Positions 1 through 8,845 are shown, counted from the stretch's first letter. The stretch is DNA of 64,000 nt from Mycolicibacterium lacusdiani (GCF_021916785.1 NZ_JAKCFC010000009.1:124001-188000); one strand, 5' to 3'. Notes: generated by a model from the sequence alone, not told the origin. Numbers and translations: made by a program.

Positions 1-75
1 GTCGAGATCGAGAAGTTCACCGGCGCACTGCCGCCCGTGCGCGCACACGAACCGCCGGTGATCGTCCACCGCTAG
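1..75 (+). CDS. C-terminal fragment of an unknown protein
   Basis: Frame 1 is open from the first base and ends at a TAG, giving the last 24 residues of a protein whose start lies outside the window. The tail (ending PPVIVHR) shows no motif I recognise. It converges on hflX with only six bases between the stops. That it is a real gene rests only on the open frame and the tight convergent packing. Confidence 0.4.
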   Translation, partial: VEIEKFTGALPPVRAHEPPVIVHR

Positions 76-81
76 CGGCGG

Positions 82-1530
82 TCAGAACGTCGCGTAGTCC
101 GCGAGGCTCGCCGCCAGCGTGGCGGACACCCGCGCCTTGATGCGCGTGCCGTTGTCGGTGTGCTCGGTCGCGTCGATCATCCCGTCGGCGTGAACCCGGG
201 CGACCAGGTCGCCGCGGTCGTAGGGAATGGTCACGTCCACCGTCTTCTCGGTGGGGACGACCATCTCGCTCATCCGCTGCCGGAGTCGGTCGATGCCGTC
301 GCCGGTGCGCGCCGAGACGAACATCGCGTCCGGCAGTGCGCGGCGCAGATGCGCCAGCGTCAGACCCGAGGCGGCGTCGGTCTTGTTGACCACGATCAAC
401 TCCGGCGGTGCGGCGATGTCGTATTCGGCGACCACCTCGTTGACGACCTGGCGGACGGCATTGATCTGCGCGAGCGGGTTGGCATCGGAGCCGTCGACGA
501 CGTGCACCAGTAGGTCGGCACCCATCACTTCTTCGAGCGTCGACCGGAACGCCTCCACCAGCTGGGTCGGCAGGTGCCTGACGAAGCCGACGGTGTCGGT
601 CAGCACGAACGGGCGTCCGTCGTCGAAATGTCCACGGCGCGTAGTGGGTTCAAGCGTGGCGAACAGCGCATTCTCGACCAGCACACCCGCGCCGGTGAAC
701 GCGTTGAGCAGGCTCGACTTGCCGGCGTTGGTGTAGCCGACGATCGCGACCGACGGGATCTCGCTGCGACGGCGCCCACCGCGCTGGGTGTCGCGGATCT
801 TCTTCATGTCCTTGATCTCGCGGCGCAGCTTGCTCATCCGCTCGCGGATGCGTCGGCGGTCGGTCTCGATCTTGGTCTCACCGGGACCACGGGTGCCGAC
901 GCCACCGCCTGCGCCACCCGCGCGGCCACCGGCCTGACGGGACATCGACTCGCCCCAGCCACGCAGCCTCGGCAGCATGTACTCCATCTGGGCGAGGGCG
1001 ACCTGCGCCTTGCCTTCCCGGCTGGTGGCGTGCTGGGCGAAGATGTCGAGGATCAGCGCGGTGCGGTCCACCACCTTGACCTTGACGATCTTCTCGAGCG
1101 CGGTGAGTTGCGCAGGGCTGAGTTCGCCGTCGCAGATGACGGTGTCGGCACCGGTGGCCTCGACCACCTCGTGCAGTTCGGCCGCCTTGCCGGAGCCGAT
1201 GTAGGTCGACGTGTCGGGCTTGTCGCGGCGCTGGATCAGGCCCTCGAGCACTTCGGAGCCTGCGGTCTCGGCCAGCGCGGCCAGCTCGGCCAGGCTCGCC
1301 TCGGCTTCGGCGGCGGTGCCGTCGGTCCACACGCCGACCAGGACGACTCGTTCGAGGCGCAGCTGGCGGTATTCGACCTCGGAGACGTCGGCAAGTTCTG
1401 TCGACAGTCCTGCGACGCGGCGCAGCGCCGTGCGGTCTGACAGCGCGAGTTCGCCGAGGCTCGGATCTTGGGAGTTGATGTCGGGATACGTCATGGGCGA
1501 CTCAAGCGTCGCATGGAGATCACTTCTCAT
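82..1530 (-). CDS. hflX: GTPase HflX (ribosome-associated)
   Basis: HflX is a translational GTPase that binds the large ribosomal subunit and splits stalled or stressed ribosomes. The 482-residue protein has the N-terminal HflX domain, a glycine-rich linker before a coiled region (GGRAGGAGGG then GTRGPGETKIE, an HflX hallmark), and a G domain with the P-loop GYTNAGKSS near residue 265, then DTVGF (G3) and VNKTD (G4). Length is usual for actinobacteria. It lies 9 bases after dapF in the same direction, as in M. tuberculosis (Rv2725c after Rv2726c). The first ATG is used; a later ATG (1494) is an alternative start. Confidence 0.95.
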   Translation of the reverse strand: MRSDLHATLESPMTYPDINSQDPSLGELALSDRTALRRVAGLSTELADVSEVEYRQLRLERVVLVGVWTDGTAAEAEASLAELAALAETAGSEVLEGLIQRRDKPDTSTYIGSGKAAELHEVVEATGADTVICDGELSPAQLTALEKIVKVKVVDRTALILDIFAQHATSREGKAQVALAQMEYMLPRLRGWGESMSRQAGGRAGGAGGGVGTRGPGETKIETDRRRIRERMSKLRREIKDMKKIRDTQRGGRRRSEIPSVAIVGYTNAGKSSLLNAFTGAGVLVENALFATLEPTTRRGHFDDGRPFVLTDTVGFVRHLPTQLVEAFRSTLEEVMGADLLVHVVDGSDANPLAQINAVRQVVNEVVAEYDIAAPPELIVVNKTDAASGLTLAHLRRALPDAMFVSARTGDGIDRLRQRMSEMVVPTEKTVDVTIPYDRGDLVARVHADGMIDATEHTDNGTRIKARVSATLAASLADYATF

Positions 1531-1539
1531 ACACCTCGA

Positions 1540-2412
1540 TTAACGCTGATGGGCGCGCCACCATTCCTCGGCCAAGTCGCCGGCGGCGACGAGTTCGGAC
1601 GGTCCGCGCAGATAGCTGGTGGCGTCGGTGACGGTCACGGTGACTTCGCCTCCGGGGATGCGGACCAGCAGTGTTCCCGTCCGATCGCCGCGATGCTCGA
1701 GGGCGGCGACGGCGGCAGCGACGGTCCCGGTGCCACACGACCGGGTCTCTCCGACACCCCGTTCGTGTACCCGCATCGACAGCGCACCACCCGCCGGTGC
1801 GGTCAGCACTTCCACGTTGACACCCTCGGGGAACCGATCGGCGTCGAAGTCGACGGGCGCGGCGACGTCGAGCGTGGCCAGATCGGCCACGGTGAGATTA
1901 GCGACGACACACGCGAGGTGCGGATTGCCGACGTCGACGGCGGTGCCACCGAAGGTGCGGCCGCCCACGACGGCGGTGCCGGTGCCGGTCGTGTTGGCCT
2001 TGCCCATGTCGACGGTGACGTCGGCGAACACGGGGCCGGCGGCGTGCAGCGTCACGGGCCGCGGCCCGGCCAGGGATCCGACCACGAACTCGTCGCGGGA
2101 CTCCAGGCCGCTGGACCGCAGGTAGTGGGCGAACACGCGGACGCCGTTGCCGCACATCTGCGCGATCGACCCGTCGGCGTTGCGGTAGTCCATGTACCAG
2201 TCACCGTCGGACAGACCCTCGGGGATCCGCTCGAACACGCCCGCCGCGAGCGCCGCACCCGCAGTGGTGACCCGCAGCAGGCCGTCGGCGCCCAGCCCGC
2301 GACGGCGGTCGCACAGTGCCGACACGGCGCCTGCGGTCAACCCGATGCGGGCGTCGAGGTCCGGCAGCACGACGAAGTCGTTCTGCGTGCCGTGCCCCTT
2401 GGCGAACCTCAC
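1540..2412 (-). CDS. dapF: Diaminopimelate epimerase
   Basis: Converts LL- to meso-diaminopimelate for lysine and peptidoglycan synthesis in the cytosol. The 290-residue protein starts VRFAKGHGTQNDF and carries both catalytic cysteine motifs of the family, MCGNGVR in the N-terminal half and RSCGTGT in the C-terminal half. The GTG start at 2412 is chosen because it gives a GTGA overlap with the miaA stop; the frame runs open upstream but that part is antisense-like and unrelated. Part of the minus-strand series to hflX. Confidence 0.95.
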   Translation of the reverse strand: MRFAKGHGTQNDFVVLPDLDARIGLTAGAVSALCDRRRGLGADGLLRVTTAGAALAAGVFERIPEGLSDGDWYMDYRNADGSIAQMCGNGVRVFAHYLRSSGLESRDEFVVGSLAGPRPVTLHAAGPVFADVTVDMGKANTTGTGTAVVGGRTFGGTAVDVGNPHLACVVANLTVADLATLDVAAPVDFDADRFPEGVNVEVLTAPAGGALSMRVHERGVGETRSCGTGTVAAAVAALEHRGDRTGTLLVRIPGGEVTVTVTDATSYLRGPSELVAAGDLAEEWWRAHQR

Positions 2413-3362
2413 CTGCTCAGGATATCCGTCGGGGCGCCGTCGTCCCGGCCACCGTCCCACGCGCGCAGCACCGCGTCGACGTTTCCGTCGGCCCCGCCGT
2501 CGAGCCAGAGGATCCGGTGGTCGCGCCGGAACCACGACCGCTGGCGCCGCACGTAGCGCCGCGTGCCGATGAACGTGCGTTCCCGCGCGTCCGCGAGCGC
2601 GTCGTCTCCGCCGCCGGCCGCGAGCGCGTCGAGCACCTGCGCGTAGCCGAGGGCCCGCGACGCGGTGACGCCGTCGCGCAGGCCCCGCTCGCACAGCCCG
2701 ACCACCTCGTCGACGAGCCCACCCGTGAACATCAGGTCGGTGCGCTGGGCGAGCCGGTCGTCGAGCAGCGCGGTGTCCCAGTCGAGGCCGACGAGCAGCG
2801 TGTCCCAGCGCGGCGTCCCGATCACCGGGGCGCTGGCCGCGAATGGTTGGCCAGTCAGCTCGACCACCTCGAGCGCCCGGACGACGCGGCGGCCGTCCGT
2901 GGGCAGGATCGACGCCGCGGCGTCGGCGTCGACGCGGGCCAGTTCGGCGTGCAGCGCAGCCACCCCGACCTCGGCCAGCCGGCTCTCCCACCTTGCCCGT
3001 ACCCGAGGGTCGGTGGCCGGGAACGACCACTGGTCGAGCAGTGACTGCACGTAGAGCATGGACCCGCCGACCAGGATCGGGACCGCCCCGCGGGCGGCGA
3101 CGTCCTCGACGTCGGATGCAGCGGCCTCCTGGTACCGCGCGACGGTGGCGGTCTGCGTGACGTCGAGGACGTCGAGCTGGTGGTGCGGGATGCCGCGGCG
3201 CTCCTCGACGGTGAGCTTCGCCGTTCCGACGTCCATGCCGCGGTAGAGCTGCATGGCATCGGCGTTGACGATCTCGCCGCCGATGCGTTCGGCGACCGCC
3301 AGCGCCAGCGCGGACTTGCCCGTGCCGGTGGGGCCGACGATCGCGATGGGGCGGCGCGTCAT
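2409..3362 (-). CDS. miaA: tRNA dimethylallyltransferase
   Basis: Adds the dimethylallyl group to N6 of adenosine 37 in tRNAs reading UNN codons. The P-loop GPTGTGKS is at residues 10-17, followed by NADAMQLYRGMDVGTAK, which is typical of MiaA; 317 residues is the normal length. The substrate made here is later methylthiolated by MiaB, encoded at 7135-8709. Start and stop both overlap neighbours by four bases (LigB-like gene upstream, dapF downstream), indicating coupled translation. Confidence 0.96.
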   Translation of the reverse strand: MTRRPIAIVGPTGTGKSALALAVAERIGGEIVNADAMQLYRGMDVGTAKLTVEERRGIPHHQLDVLDVTQTATVARYQEAAASDVEDVAARGAVPILVGGSMLYVQSLLDQWSFPATDPRVRARWESRLAEVGVAALHAELARVDADAAASILPTDGRRVVRALEVVELTGQPFAASAPVIGTPRWDTLLVGLDWDTALLDDRLAQRTDLMFTGGLVDEVVGLCERGLRDGVTASRALGYAQVLDALAAGGGDDALADARERTFIGTRRYVRRQRSWFRRDHRILWLDGGADGNVDAVLRAWDGGRDDGAPTDILSR

Positions 3363-4108
3363 TGGGCTGGTGCCTCTTCACCGCCCGCTTCGCTGCTGCC
3401 CGCCGGTGTCTTTCCCCCGGTCGCTTCGCTCCTGCCCGCCGGTGCCCACGTCCCTACGAAGTACCCCACCCCGTACGGCGCCCCGCGGTAGCGCTCCTCC
3501 GCCGCCACGGGCCCGGGCCCCGCCAGACCCGCCAGTACCCGGTGGGCCACCCGGCCGACCCGCGCGAGGGCGGCCACGTCGCCGGCCGCCAGCGCGTCGT
3601 CGAGTTCCTCCTGCCCGGGCAGCGACGCAGGGTCGTAACCGCCCGGTGCGGTGGAGGTCAGGGTGTTCGCCCCGTCGGCGACGACGAGCACCCCGACGTC
3701 CCCGGCCATCGCGTCGATCTCGGCGCGCAGCGCTCGCCCCGCGGCCGTGGCGGCGTCGGGCTCGAGATCGTCGGCGAACGCCCGCACCTCGACCGTGGCG
3801 GCCGGGTTTGCGCGTCCACGCACCCAGCCGGCGATCAGCGCGCACAGCGGCAGCGCGCCCGGCGCCGAGTCGGCCCCCGGTGCGAGCGCGACGCGGACGT
3901 CGACGCCGTAGCCGGCGAACGTGCCGACCGACTCCGGCCCGATCGCGTCGGCATCGCGTGCGGCGCCGATGACCACCCAGCGGTCGGGCAGCGCGGCGGC
4001 GGCGTCCAGTGCCGCGGTCCGCAGGTCGGTCAGTTCCTCGGCGGCGCCGGTCGCGAGTTCGGTCACCATCACGGGGGCGGACGGGATGACGGCGATGGCG
4101 CTCAGCAC
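3359..4108 (-). CDS. LigB-like class III extradiol dioxygenase-fold protein, function unknown
   Basis: A 249-residue conserved actinobacterial protein matching my memory of Rv2728c, often labelled a class III extradiol dioxygenase subunit-B-like protein. It begins with MLSAIAVIPSAPVMV and has alternating hydrophobic strands expected of that fold, but I do not see a clear metal-site signature, so dioxygenase activity is not supported. The C-terminal tail (AGGKTPAGSSEAGG) is encoded by two copies of a short dispersed repeat. The GTG start has a -10-like TAGCGT six bases upstream, suggesting a leaderless transcript. Confidence 0.75.
   Translation of the reverse strand: MLSAIAVIPSAPVMVTELATGAAEELTDLRTAALDAAAALPDRWVVIGAARDADAIGPESVGTFAGYGVDVRVALAPGADSAPGALPLCALIAGWVRGRANPAATVEVRAFADDLEPDAATAAGRALRAEIDAMAGDVGVLVVADGANTLTSTAPGGYDPASLPGQEELDDALAAGDVAALARVGRVAHRVLAGLAGPGPVAAEERYRGAPYGVGYFVGTWAPAGRSEATGGKTPAGSSEAGGEEAPAQ
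3386..3408. repeat. Short dispersed repeat, copy 1 of 3
   Basis: A 23-base element beginning CGCTTCGCTGCTGCCC. It lies inside the 3' end of the LigB-like gene. It differs from copy 2 at one base. Confidence 0.7.
3422..3444. repeat. Short dispersed repeat, copy 2 of 3
   Basis: A 23-base element beginning CGCTTCGCTCCTGCCC, 36 bases after copy 1 and in the same reading frame. It is translated into the low-complexity tail of the LigB-like protein. Confidence 0.7.
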
Positions 4109-4114
4109 GCGTCC

Positions 4115-4120
4115 ACGCTA
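4115..4120 (-). promoter_or_regulatory. Predicted leaderless -10 element before the LigB-like gene
   Basis: The minus strand reads TAGCGT, then 6 bases, then the GTG start at 4108. This TANNNT-to-start spacing is the usual pattern of mycobacterial leaderless genes. It overlaps the stop of the upstream transporter gene and could drive the series LigB-like-miaA-dapF-hflX. No clear -35 is visible. Confidence 0.5.
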
Positions 4121-5044
4121 GCCACGTCTCCCCGGGTCGCTTCGCTCCTGCCCACCGGCGCCCGGCCGGGTGGACTCGTCGAGACCCTGGGCGTTGGCGG
4201 CCTCGCCGCGGGCCAGCGCCGCGGTGGCCACGACCATGACGGCGAAGGCCGCGACGAGGGTGAACCAGCCTGCCTCGCCGGGTCGCAGCGCCTCCCCGAG
4301 GATGACGACTCCGAGCACCGAGCCCACCACCGGCTCGGCGACCGTCATCGTGGGTAGCGACGCCGTGAGCGCCCCGGCGCGGAACGACGACTGCTGCCAC
4401 GCCGTGCCCAGCACCGCCACTACCGCCCAGGCGTACAGCTCAGGGGTCTTGAGCACTTCCCACAATCCGTCGTCGAGTCGGTCGACCACGCCCTTGGTCA
4501 ACACGGCGAACACGCCCCACAGCGATCCCGACACCAGCGCCAGCAGCACGGCGCCTGCTGGGCGGCCGGACAGGAATCGCGCGGCGACCACGCAGATCAC
4601 GATCGCCGGCACCAGCACGGCGATCACCAGTGACCACGTCTCCAGCGACGCGCGCGACTGTCCCTCGGTCGGGTTGCCGACCGTGACGATCACCGCGACC
4701 GACGCGGCGAGCAGTGCCGCCCACGTCCACTGGAACCGCGTCACCCGGTGGCCGGTCACCCTGGCGTTGATGGGAAGGGCGAACAGCAGCGACGTGACCA
4801 TGATGGCCTGCACCAAGAGCACTGACCCGAAGCCGAGAGCCGCTGCCTGACAGGCGAATCCGGCAGCCGAGACACCGCTGCCCAACCACCACTGCCGGTC
4901 GCGCAGCAGCCGGAGGAACAGCTCGAGGTGCCCCACCGGCTCGTCTGTCACGTCGTGTGCGGAACGCTGATGGATGACGTCGCCCACCGCGATGAAGAAC
5001 GCCGCACCCAGCGCGAGCAACGCCGCGATGTCAGCCTCGTCCAC
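4118..5044 (-). CDS. DMT-family membrane transporter
   Basis: A 308-residue integral membrane protein with about ten hydrophobic segments (for example LLALGAAFFIAVGDVIH and TWAALLAASVAVIVTVG), in the two-repeat arrangement of the drug/metabolite transporter superfamily. It corresponds to Rv2729c in position. The substrate cannot be read from sequence. It ends nine bases before the LigB-like gene. The hydrophilic C-terminal tail is encoded by a dispersed repeat copy and is probably not functional. Confidence 0.8.
   Translation of the reverse strand: MDEADIAALLALGAAFFIAVGDVIHQRSAHDVTDEPVGHLELFLRLLRDRQWWLGSGVSAAGFACQAAALGFGSVLLVQAIMVTSLLFALPINARVTGHRVTRFQWTWAALLAASVAVIVTVGNPTEGQSRASLETWSLVIAVLVPAIVICVVAARFLSGRPAGAVLLALVSGSLWGVFAVLTKGVVDRLDDGLWEVLKTPELYAWAVVAVLGTAWQQSSFRAGALTASLPTMTVAEPVVGSVLGVVILGEALRPGEAGWFTLVAAFAVMVVATAALARGEAANAQGLDESTRPGAGGQERSDPGRRG
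4138..4160. repeat. Short dispersed repeat, copy 3 of 3
   Basis: Same orientation as copies 1 and 2, with two differences from copy 2 near its end. It lies at the 3' end of the DMT transporter gene, again encoding a charged, non-conserved tail (GGQERSDPGRRG). Confidence 0.7.
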
Positions 5045-5130
5045 ACCGTCTCCTCGAGCTCCGTCGACCCGTTCGGGCCGGCCGCACAGGTCCTGCGGGA
5101 ATCGAGCCTAGGCAACTGCTGAGGCCAAGG

Positions 5131-5147
5131 CGTGCGCAGACCGCACG
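5131..5147. repeat. Inverted repeat in a divergent promoter region
   Basis: CGTGCG and CGCACG are separated by 5 bases, between the divergent starts of the DMT transporter and the DUF349 gene. It could be a regulator site or a leader hairpin; nothing else in the sequence decides. Confidence 0.35.
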
Positions 5148-5237
5148 GCGACCTGTTTGAATAGCGGGCGAGACATACGGCGCCGCGTCGCGCGGCAGGA
5201 GCGTGGGATCCACGCAGAGTGCACGGAGATGACGGAC

Positions 5238-6566
5238 ATGACGACCAGCGAGTCAGGCAACCCCCCCAAGCCAGCTCCCAGGCCCGGGCCACGGCCCGTT
5301 CCCCGGCCGGGACCCGTCGCGCCGACCGCGCCGGTGGCTCCCTCCGTGCCCTCGACCGCCGACCCGCACCGGTTCGGCCGCGTCGATCCCGACGGCACCG
5401 TGTGGCTCATCACCGGCTCGGGCGAACGGCAGATCGGGTCGTGGCAGGCGGGTGACACCGAGGCGGCTTACGCGCACTTCGGGCGCAGGTTCGACGACCT
5501 GCACACCGAGGTCGTGCTGATGGAGCGCAGGCTCGAGTCCGGCACGGGCGACGCCCGCAAGATCAAGGCGGCGGCGAGCACCCTGGCCGAGACGCTGCCC
5601 ACCGCCTCGGTGCTTGGCGACGTGGACTCGATCGCCGCGCGGCTGGCGACGATCCTGGAGAAGGCAGACACCCACGCCACCGAGGAGCGCCAGCGTCGCG
5701 ACGAGCACCGCGCCGCGCAGACCGCCCGCAAGGAGGCGCTGGCCGTCGAGGCCGAGGAGATCGCCGCGACCTCGACGCAGTGGAAGGCCTCCGGCGACCG
5801 GCTGCGCGAGATCCTCGACGAGTGGCGCACGATCACCGGCCTGGACCGCAAGACCGACGACGCCCTGTGGAAGCGCTACTCGAGCGCGCGCGAGACGTTC
5901 AACCGGCGGCGGGGTTCCCACTTCGCCGACCTCGATCGCGAGCGGGCCGGCGTTCGACAGGCCAAGGAGGCGCTCTGCGAGCGCGCCGAGTCGCTGTCCG
6001 ACTCGACCGACTGGGGCCCGACGGGCGCGGCGTTCCGCGACCTGCTGGTGCAGTGGAAGGCGGCCGGACGCACGGCCAAGGACGTCGACGACGCGCTGTG
6101 GAAGCGGTTCAAGGCGGCCCAGGACAAGTTCTTCTCCGCCCGCAACGCCGTCAATGCCGAGCGCGACGCGGAGTTCGAGGAGAACGCCAAGGCCAAGGAG
6201 GCGCTGCTCGCGCAGGCAGAGGCCATCGACCCCTCCGACGAGAAGGCGGCGCGGGCCGCGCTGCGCGTGATCGGCGACAAGTGGGACGCCATCGGCAAGG
6301 CGCCCCGGGAACGTGGCGCCGAACTCGAGCGCCGGTTGCGCGTCGTGGAGAAGAAGATCCGCGACGCCGTCACCACCACCGGAACCGATCCCGAGGCCCA
6401 GGCCAGGGCCGACCAGTTCCGGGTGCGTGCCGAGCAGTTCGAGCACCAGGCGGAGAAGGCCGAAGCGGCGGGCCGCACCAAGGACGCCGAGCAGGCCCGG
6501 GCGAGCGCGGCGCAGTGGCACGAATGGGCCGAGGCCGCCGTGGCAGCGCTCGGCAAGAAGCGCTAG
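5238..6566 (+). CDS. DUF349 domain protein
   Basis: A soluble, highly charged, mostly helical protein of about 442 residues, corresponding to Rv2731. After a proline-rich N-terminus (PAPRPGPRPVPRPGP) it contains repeated units of the DUF349 type: three stretches with the pattern W-x-x-x-G-x-x-x(K/R)-x-x-D-D-x-L-W-x-(R/K)-(F/Y). The ATG at 5238 is chosen because GGAG at 5225-5228 is nine bases upstream; an ATG at 5229 and a longer frame from 5157 are less likely. The biochemical role of DUF349 proteins is not established; some have been tied to translation or stress. Confidence 0.88.
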   Translation: MTTSESGNPPKPAPRPGPRPVPRPGPVAPTAPVAPSVPSTADPHRFGRVDPDGTVWLITGSGERQIGSWQAGDTEAAYAHFGRRFDDLHTEVVLMERRLESGTGDARKIKAAASTLAETLPTASVLGDVDSIAARLATILEKADTHATEERQRRDEHRAAQTARKEALAVEAEEIAATSTQWKASGDRLREILDEWRTITGLDRKTDDALWKRYSSARETFNRRRGSHFADLDRERAGVRQAKEALCERAESLSDSTDWGPTGAAFRDLLVQWKAAGRTAKDVDDALWKRFKAAQDKFFSARNAVNAERDAEFEENAKAKEALLAQAEAIDPSDEKAARAALRVIGDKWDAIGKAPRERGAELERRLRVVEKKIRDAVTTTGTDPEAQARADQFRVRAEQFEHQAEKAEAAGRTKDAEQARASAAQWHEWAEAAVAALGKKR

Positions 6567-7138
6567 CCGACGGGCGGTTCGCCGTCGGTGTCGTCCAGCA
6601 GGCTCTTGCGTTCGCGCTCGGCGGCGAGGCGTCGACGCTCCTCCTCGGCCGCGAGTTGCACGGCCGTGCGCGACCACACCACGCGAATCCAGTGGAACGT
6701 CAACAGGATCACCGCGATCCACGCCACGACCAGGCCCCAGCCCGGTCCGGGATAGGGCTCCGCGGCGGTCTGGCGCGACCAGATGGCGAGCATGCCCACC
6801 GGGCAGGCGACGGCCGACCCGGCGGCTGCCACCCAGGCCAGCCCCCAGCGCCGGGTGAGCAGCGCGAGCATCGAGAACCCGATGCCGAACACCAGCACCA
6901 GCCAGGCGAACACGCGGGACGGCAGCGCCACGCCCTCGCGAACGGCCGCGTCGCCGCCGATCAGTGCGTCGAGTCCCTTGGCGCCACCGGTGTGCGGCAG
7001 CAGGAAGGTCAGCAGCAGGACGAAGACCAGTCCCGCGACGACCACCGCCCTGGCGCCGGGGTCGATCTCGCGCGCCATGCGGCGTTCGACGTCCTCGATG
7101 TCGCCCTTGAACTGGTCGAACTCGCGGTCGCCGGTCAC
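6563..7138 (-). CDS. Conserved mycobacterial membrane protein (Rv2732c-like)
   Basis: About 191 residues with four hydrophobic segments (AVVVAGLVFVLLLTFLLP, VFAWLVLVFGIGFSMLAL, a third around AWVAAAGSAVACPVGMLAIW, and WGLVVAWIAVILLTFHWI), followed by a charged helical tail. The GTG at 7138 is chosen because it forms a GTGA overlap with the miaB stop; an ATG nine bases upstream is possible. It overlaps the convergent DUF349 gene by four bases. Function unknown. Confidence 0.8.
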   Translation of the reverse strand: MTGDREFDQFKGDIEDVERRMAREIDPGARAVVVAGLVFVLLLTFLLPHTGGAKGLDALIGGDAAVREGVALPSRVFAWLVLVFGIGFSMLALLTRRWGLAWVAAAGSAVACPVGMLAIWSRQTAAEPYPGPGWGLVVAWIAVILLTFHWIRVVWSRTAVQLAAEEERRRLAAERERKSLLDDTDGEPPVG

Positions 7139-8709
7139 AGTCCGCATCCCGTCGCCGCGGGTGCGGCGGGTGGCGTCCCGATGGACGGCATGCCGAGGCC
7201 GACGTTCGTGGTGACCCGTCGGCCGGAGACGTGGGCGTCGCCCGCGCGGGTGCGCCGGTGGTCGGTGACCTCGGCATCGGCGGTCAGATGGTGGGGCGCG
7301 GCGGCGGTCAGCGTCGTGACGACGACGTCGCCCGGCCGGATGTCGCGCCCGCCGGGGGCGAAGTGCACCAGCCTGCCGTCACGCGCGCGACCGGACATCC
7401 GCGCGGTGGCGACGTCCTTGCGTCCCTCCCCCGCGGCGACCAGTAGTTCGACGGGGCGTCCGATCAGCGCCTGGTTCTCTTCCAGCGAGATCCGCTCCTG
7501 TAGGTCGATGAGACGTTGATAGCGTTCCTGCACAACCGCTTTGGGAAGCTGATCGGGCAGATCGGCGGCAGGGGTGCCGGGTCGCTTGGAGTACTGGAAC
7601 GTGAATGCGCTGGCGAAGCGGGCGCGCTGGACCACGTCGAGCGTCGCCGCGAAGTCCTCTTCGGTCTCGCCGGGGAAGCCCACGATGATGTCGGTGGTGA
7701 TCGCGGCGTGCGGGATGGCGGCACGGACGCGGTCGATGATGCCGAGGAAGCGTCCGGCGCGGTAGGACCGGCGCATCGCCTTGAGGATCCGGTCGGACCC
7801 CGACTGCAACGGCATGTGCAGCGTGGGGCATACGTTCGGCGTGGTCGCCATGGCCTCGATGACGTCGTCGGTGAACTCGGCGGGATGCGGTGAGGTGAAT
7901 CGCACCCGCTCCAAGCCCTCGATGGTGCCGCACGCGCGCAGCAGCTTGGCGAACGCGCCGCGGTCGCGCGGGACCTGCGCCCAGTTGGTCGACTCCTCGC
8001 GCAAGCGCTCGTCGGTAGCAAAGGAGACGCCGTAGGCGTTCACGTTCTGCCCCAGCAGCGTCACCTCGAGGACGCCCTGGTCGGCCAGCGCCTTGACCTC
8101 GGCCAGGACGTCGCCGGGCCTGCGGTCGACCTCCTTGCCGCGCAGCGCGGGCACGATGCAGAACGTGCAGGTGTTGTTGCAGCCGACGGACACCGAAACC
8201 CAAGCGGCATAGGCGGATTCGCGGGTCGCGGGCAGCGAGGAGGGGAACTCCTGGAGCGCGTCGGCGATCTCGACCTGGGCGACCCTGTTGTGCCTGGCGC
8301 GTTCCAGCAGCACCGGCAGTGAGCCGATGTTGTGGGTGCCGAAGACCACGTCCACCCACGGGGCCTTGCGCAGCACCGCCTCCCGGTCCTTCTGAGCGAG
8401 GCAGCCGCCGACCGCGATCTGCATGTTCGGGTCGGCCTGCCTGCGCGGCGCCAGATGGCTGAGGTTGCCGTAGAGCTTGTTGTCGGCGTTCTCCCGCACG
8501 GCGCAGGTGTTGAACACCACGACGTCGGCGTCGGAGCCGTCGGCAGCGCGGCGGTAACCGGCCTCCTCGAGCAGCCCGGCGAGGCGCTCGGAGTCGTGCA
8601 CGTTCATCTGGCAGCCGTACGTGCGGACCTGGTAGGTGCGCTGCGGCGGGACGTCGGCGGTTTCGACGTCGGTATGCGCCGGCGCGTCGCTGATCGCCAT
8701 CGAAGTCAC
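7135..8709 (-). CDS. miaB: tRNA-2-methylthio-N6-dimethylallyladenosine synthase
   Basis: Radical-SAM methylthiotransferase that converts i6A37 to ms2i6A37 in tRNA, acting after MiaA. Domains in order: N-terminal UPF0004 domain (TYGCQMNVHDSERL, with the later FNTCAVRENAD and GGCLAQ cysteines), the radical-SAM core with the CNNTCTFC cysteine triad, and a C-terminal TRAM domain. 524 residues is normal. The GTG at 8709 is preceded by a TAAGAT element; a second start (ATG 8700) is close. Confidence 0.96.
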   Translation of the reverse strand: MTSMAISDAPAHTDVETADVPPQRTYQVRTYGCQMNVHDSERLAGLLEEAGYRRAADGSDADVVVFNTCAVRENADNKLYGNLSHLAPRRQADPNMQIAVGGCLAQKDREAVLRKAPWVDVVFGTHNIGSLPVLLERARHNRVAQVEIADALQEFPSSLPATRESAYAAWVSVSVGCNNTCTFCIVPALRGKEVDRRPGDVLAEVKALADQGVLEVTLLGQNVNAYGVSFATDERLREESTNWAQVPRDRGAFAKLLRACGTIEGLERVRFTSPHPAEFTDDVIEAMATTPNVCPTLHMPLQSGSDRILKAMRRSYRAGRFLGIIDRVRAAIPHAAITTDIIVGFPGETEEDFAATLDVVQRARFASAFTFQYSKRPGTPAADLPDQLPKAVVQERYQRLIDLQERISLEENQALIGRPVELLVAAGEGRKDVATARMSGRARDGRLVHFAPGGRDIRPGDVVVTTLTAAAPHHLTADAEVTDHRRTRAGDAHVSGRRVTTNVGLGMPSIGTPPAAPAATGCGL

Positions 8710-8715
8710 GGACCA

Positions 8716-8721
8716 ATCTTA
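8716..8721 (-). promoter_or_regulatory. Predicted leaderless -10 element for miaB
   Basis: TAAGAT on the minus strand lies six bases before the GTG at 8709, matching the TANNNT leaderless pattern. This supports the longer of the two possible miaB starts. Confidence 0.5.
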
Positions 8722-8789
8722 CGGCTGGCCGCGGCGACACCAAATTCGCCGGATTGATCTAGACACCGGCGGTCCACGCCATACCTGGG

Positions 8790-8795
8790 TAAGGT
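8790..8795 (+). promoter_or_regulatory. Predicted -10 element of the gluABCD operon
   Basis: TAAGGT lies eight bases before an ATG at 8804. With this spacing, transcription would start at or next to the A of that ATG, so the short ORF at 8804 would be leaderless. No good -35 is visible. Confidence 0.5.
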
Positions 8796-8803
8796 CTGAC
8801 CGC

Positions 8804-8841
8804 ATGGAATCAGACGGTCCCTGCCCCCTCCGAGGCAAGGT

Positions 8842-8845
<4 letters not shown>
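8804..8845 (+). CDS. Putative leaderless 13-residue upstream peptide coupled to gluA
   Basis: ATG-to-TGA frame encoding MESDGPCPLRGKV. It begins where transcription is expected to start (-10 TAAGGT at 8790) and its TGA overlaps the gluA ATG (ATGA at 8842). Such leaderless short ORFs are common regulatory leaders in mycobacteria. The peptide has one Cys and two Pro and no run of a single residue, so classical attenuation is not obvious; translational coupling is the simplest reading. No expression evidence is available here. Confidence 0.5.

Noticed and set aside
5253..7277. Minus-strand open frame of 674 codons across the DUF349 gene
   Set aside because: It is antisense to a well-formed gene and is Arg/Gly-rich with no motif. 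Such long shadow frames are expected at this G+C content.
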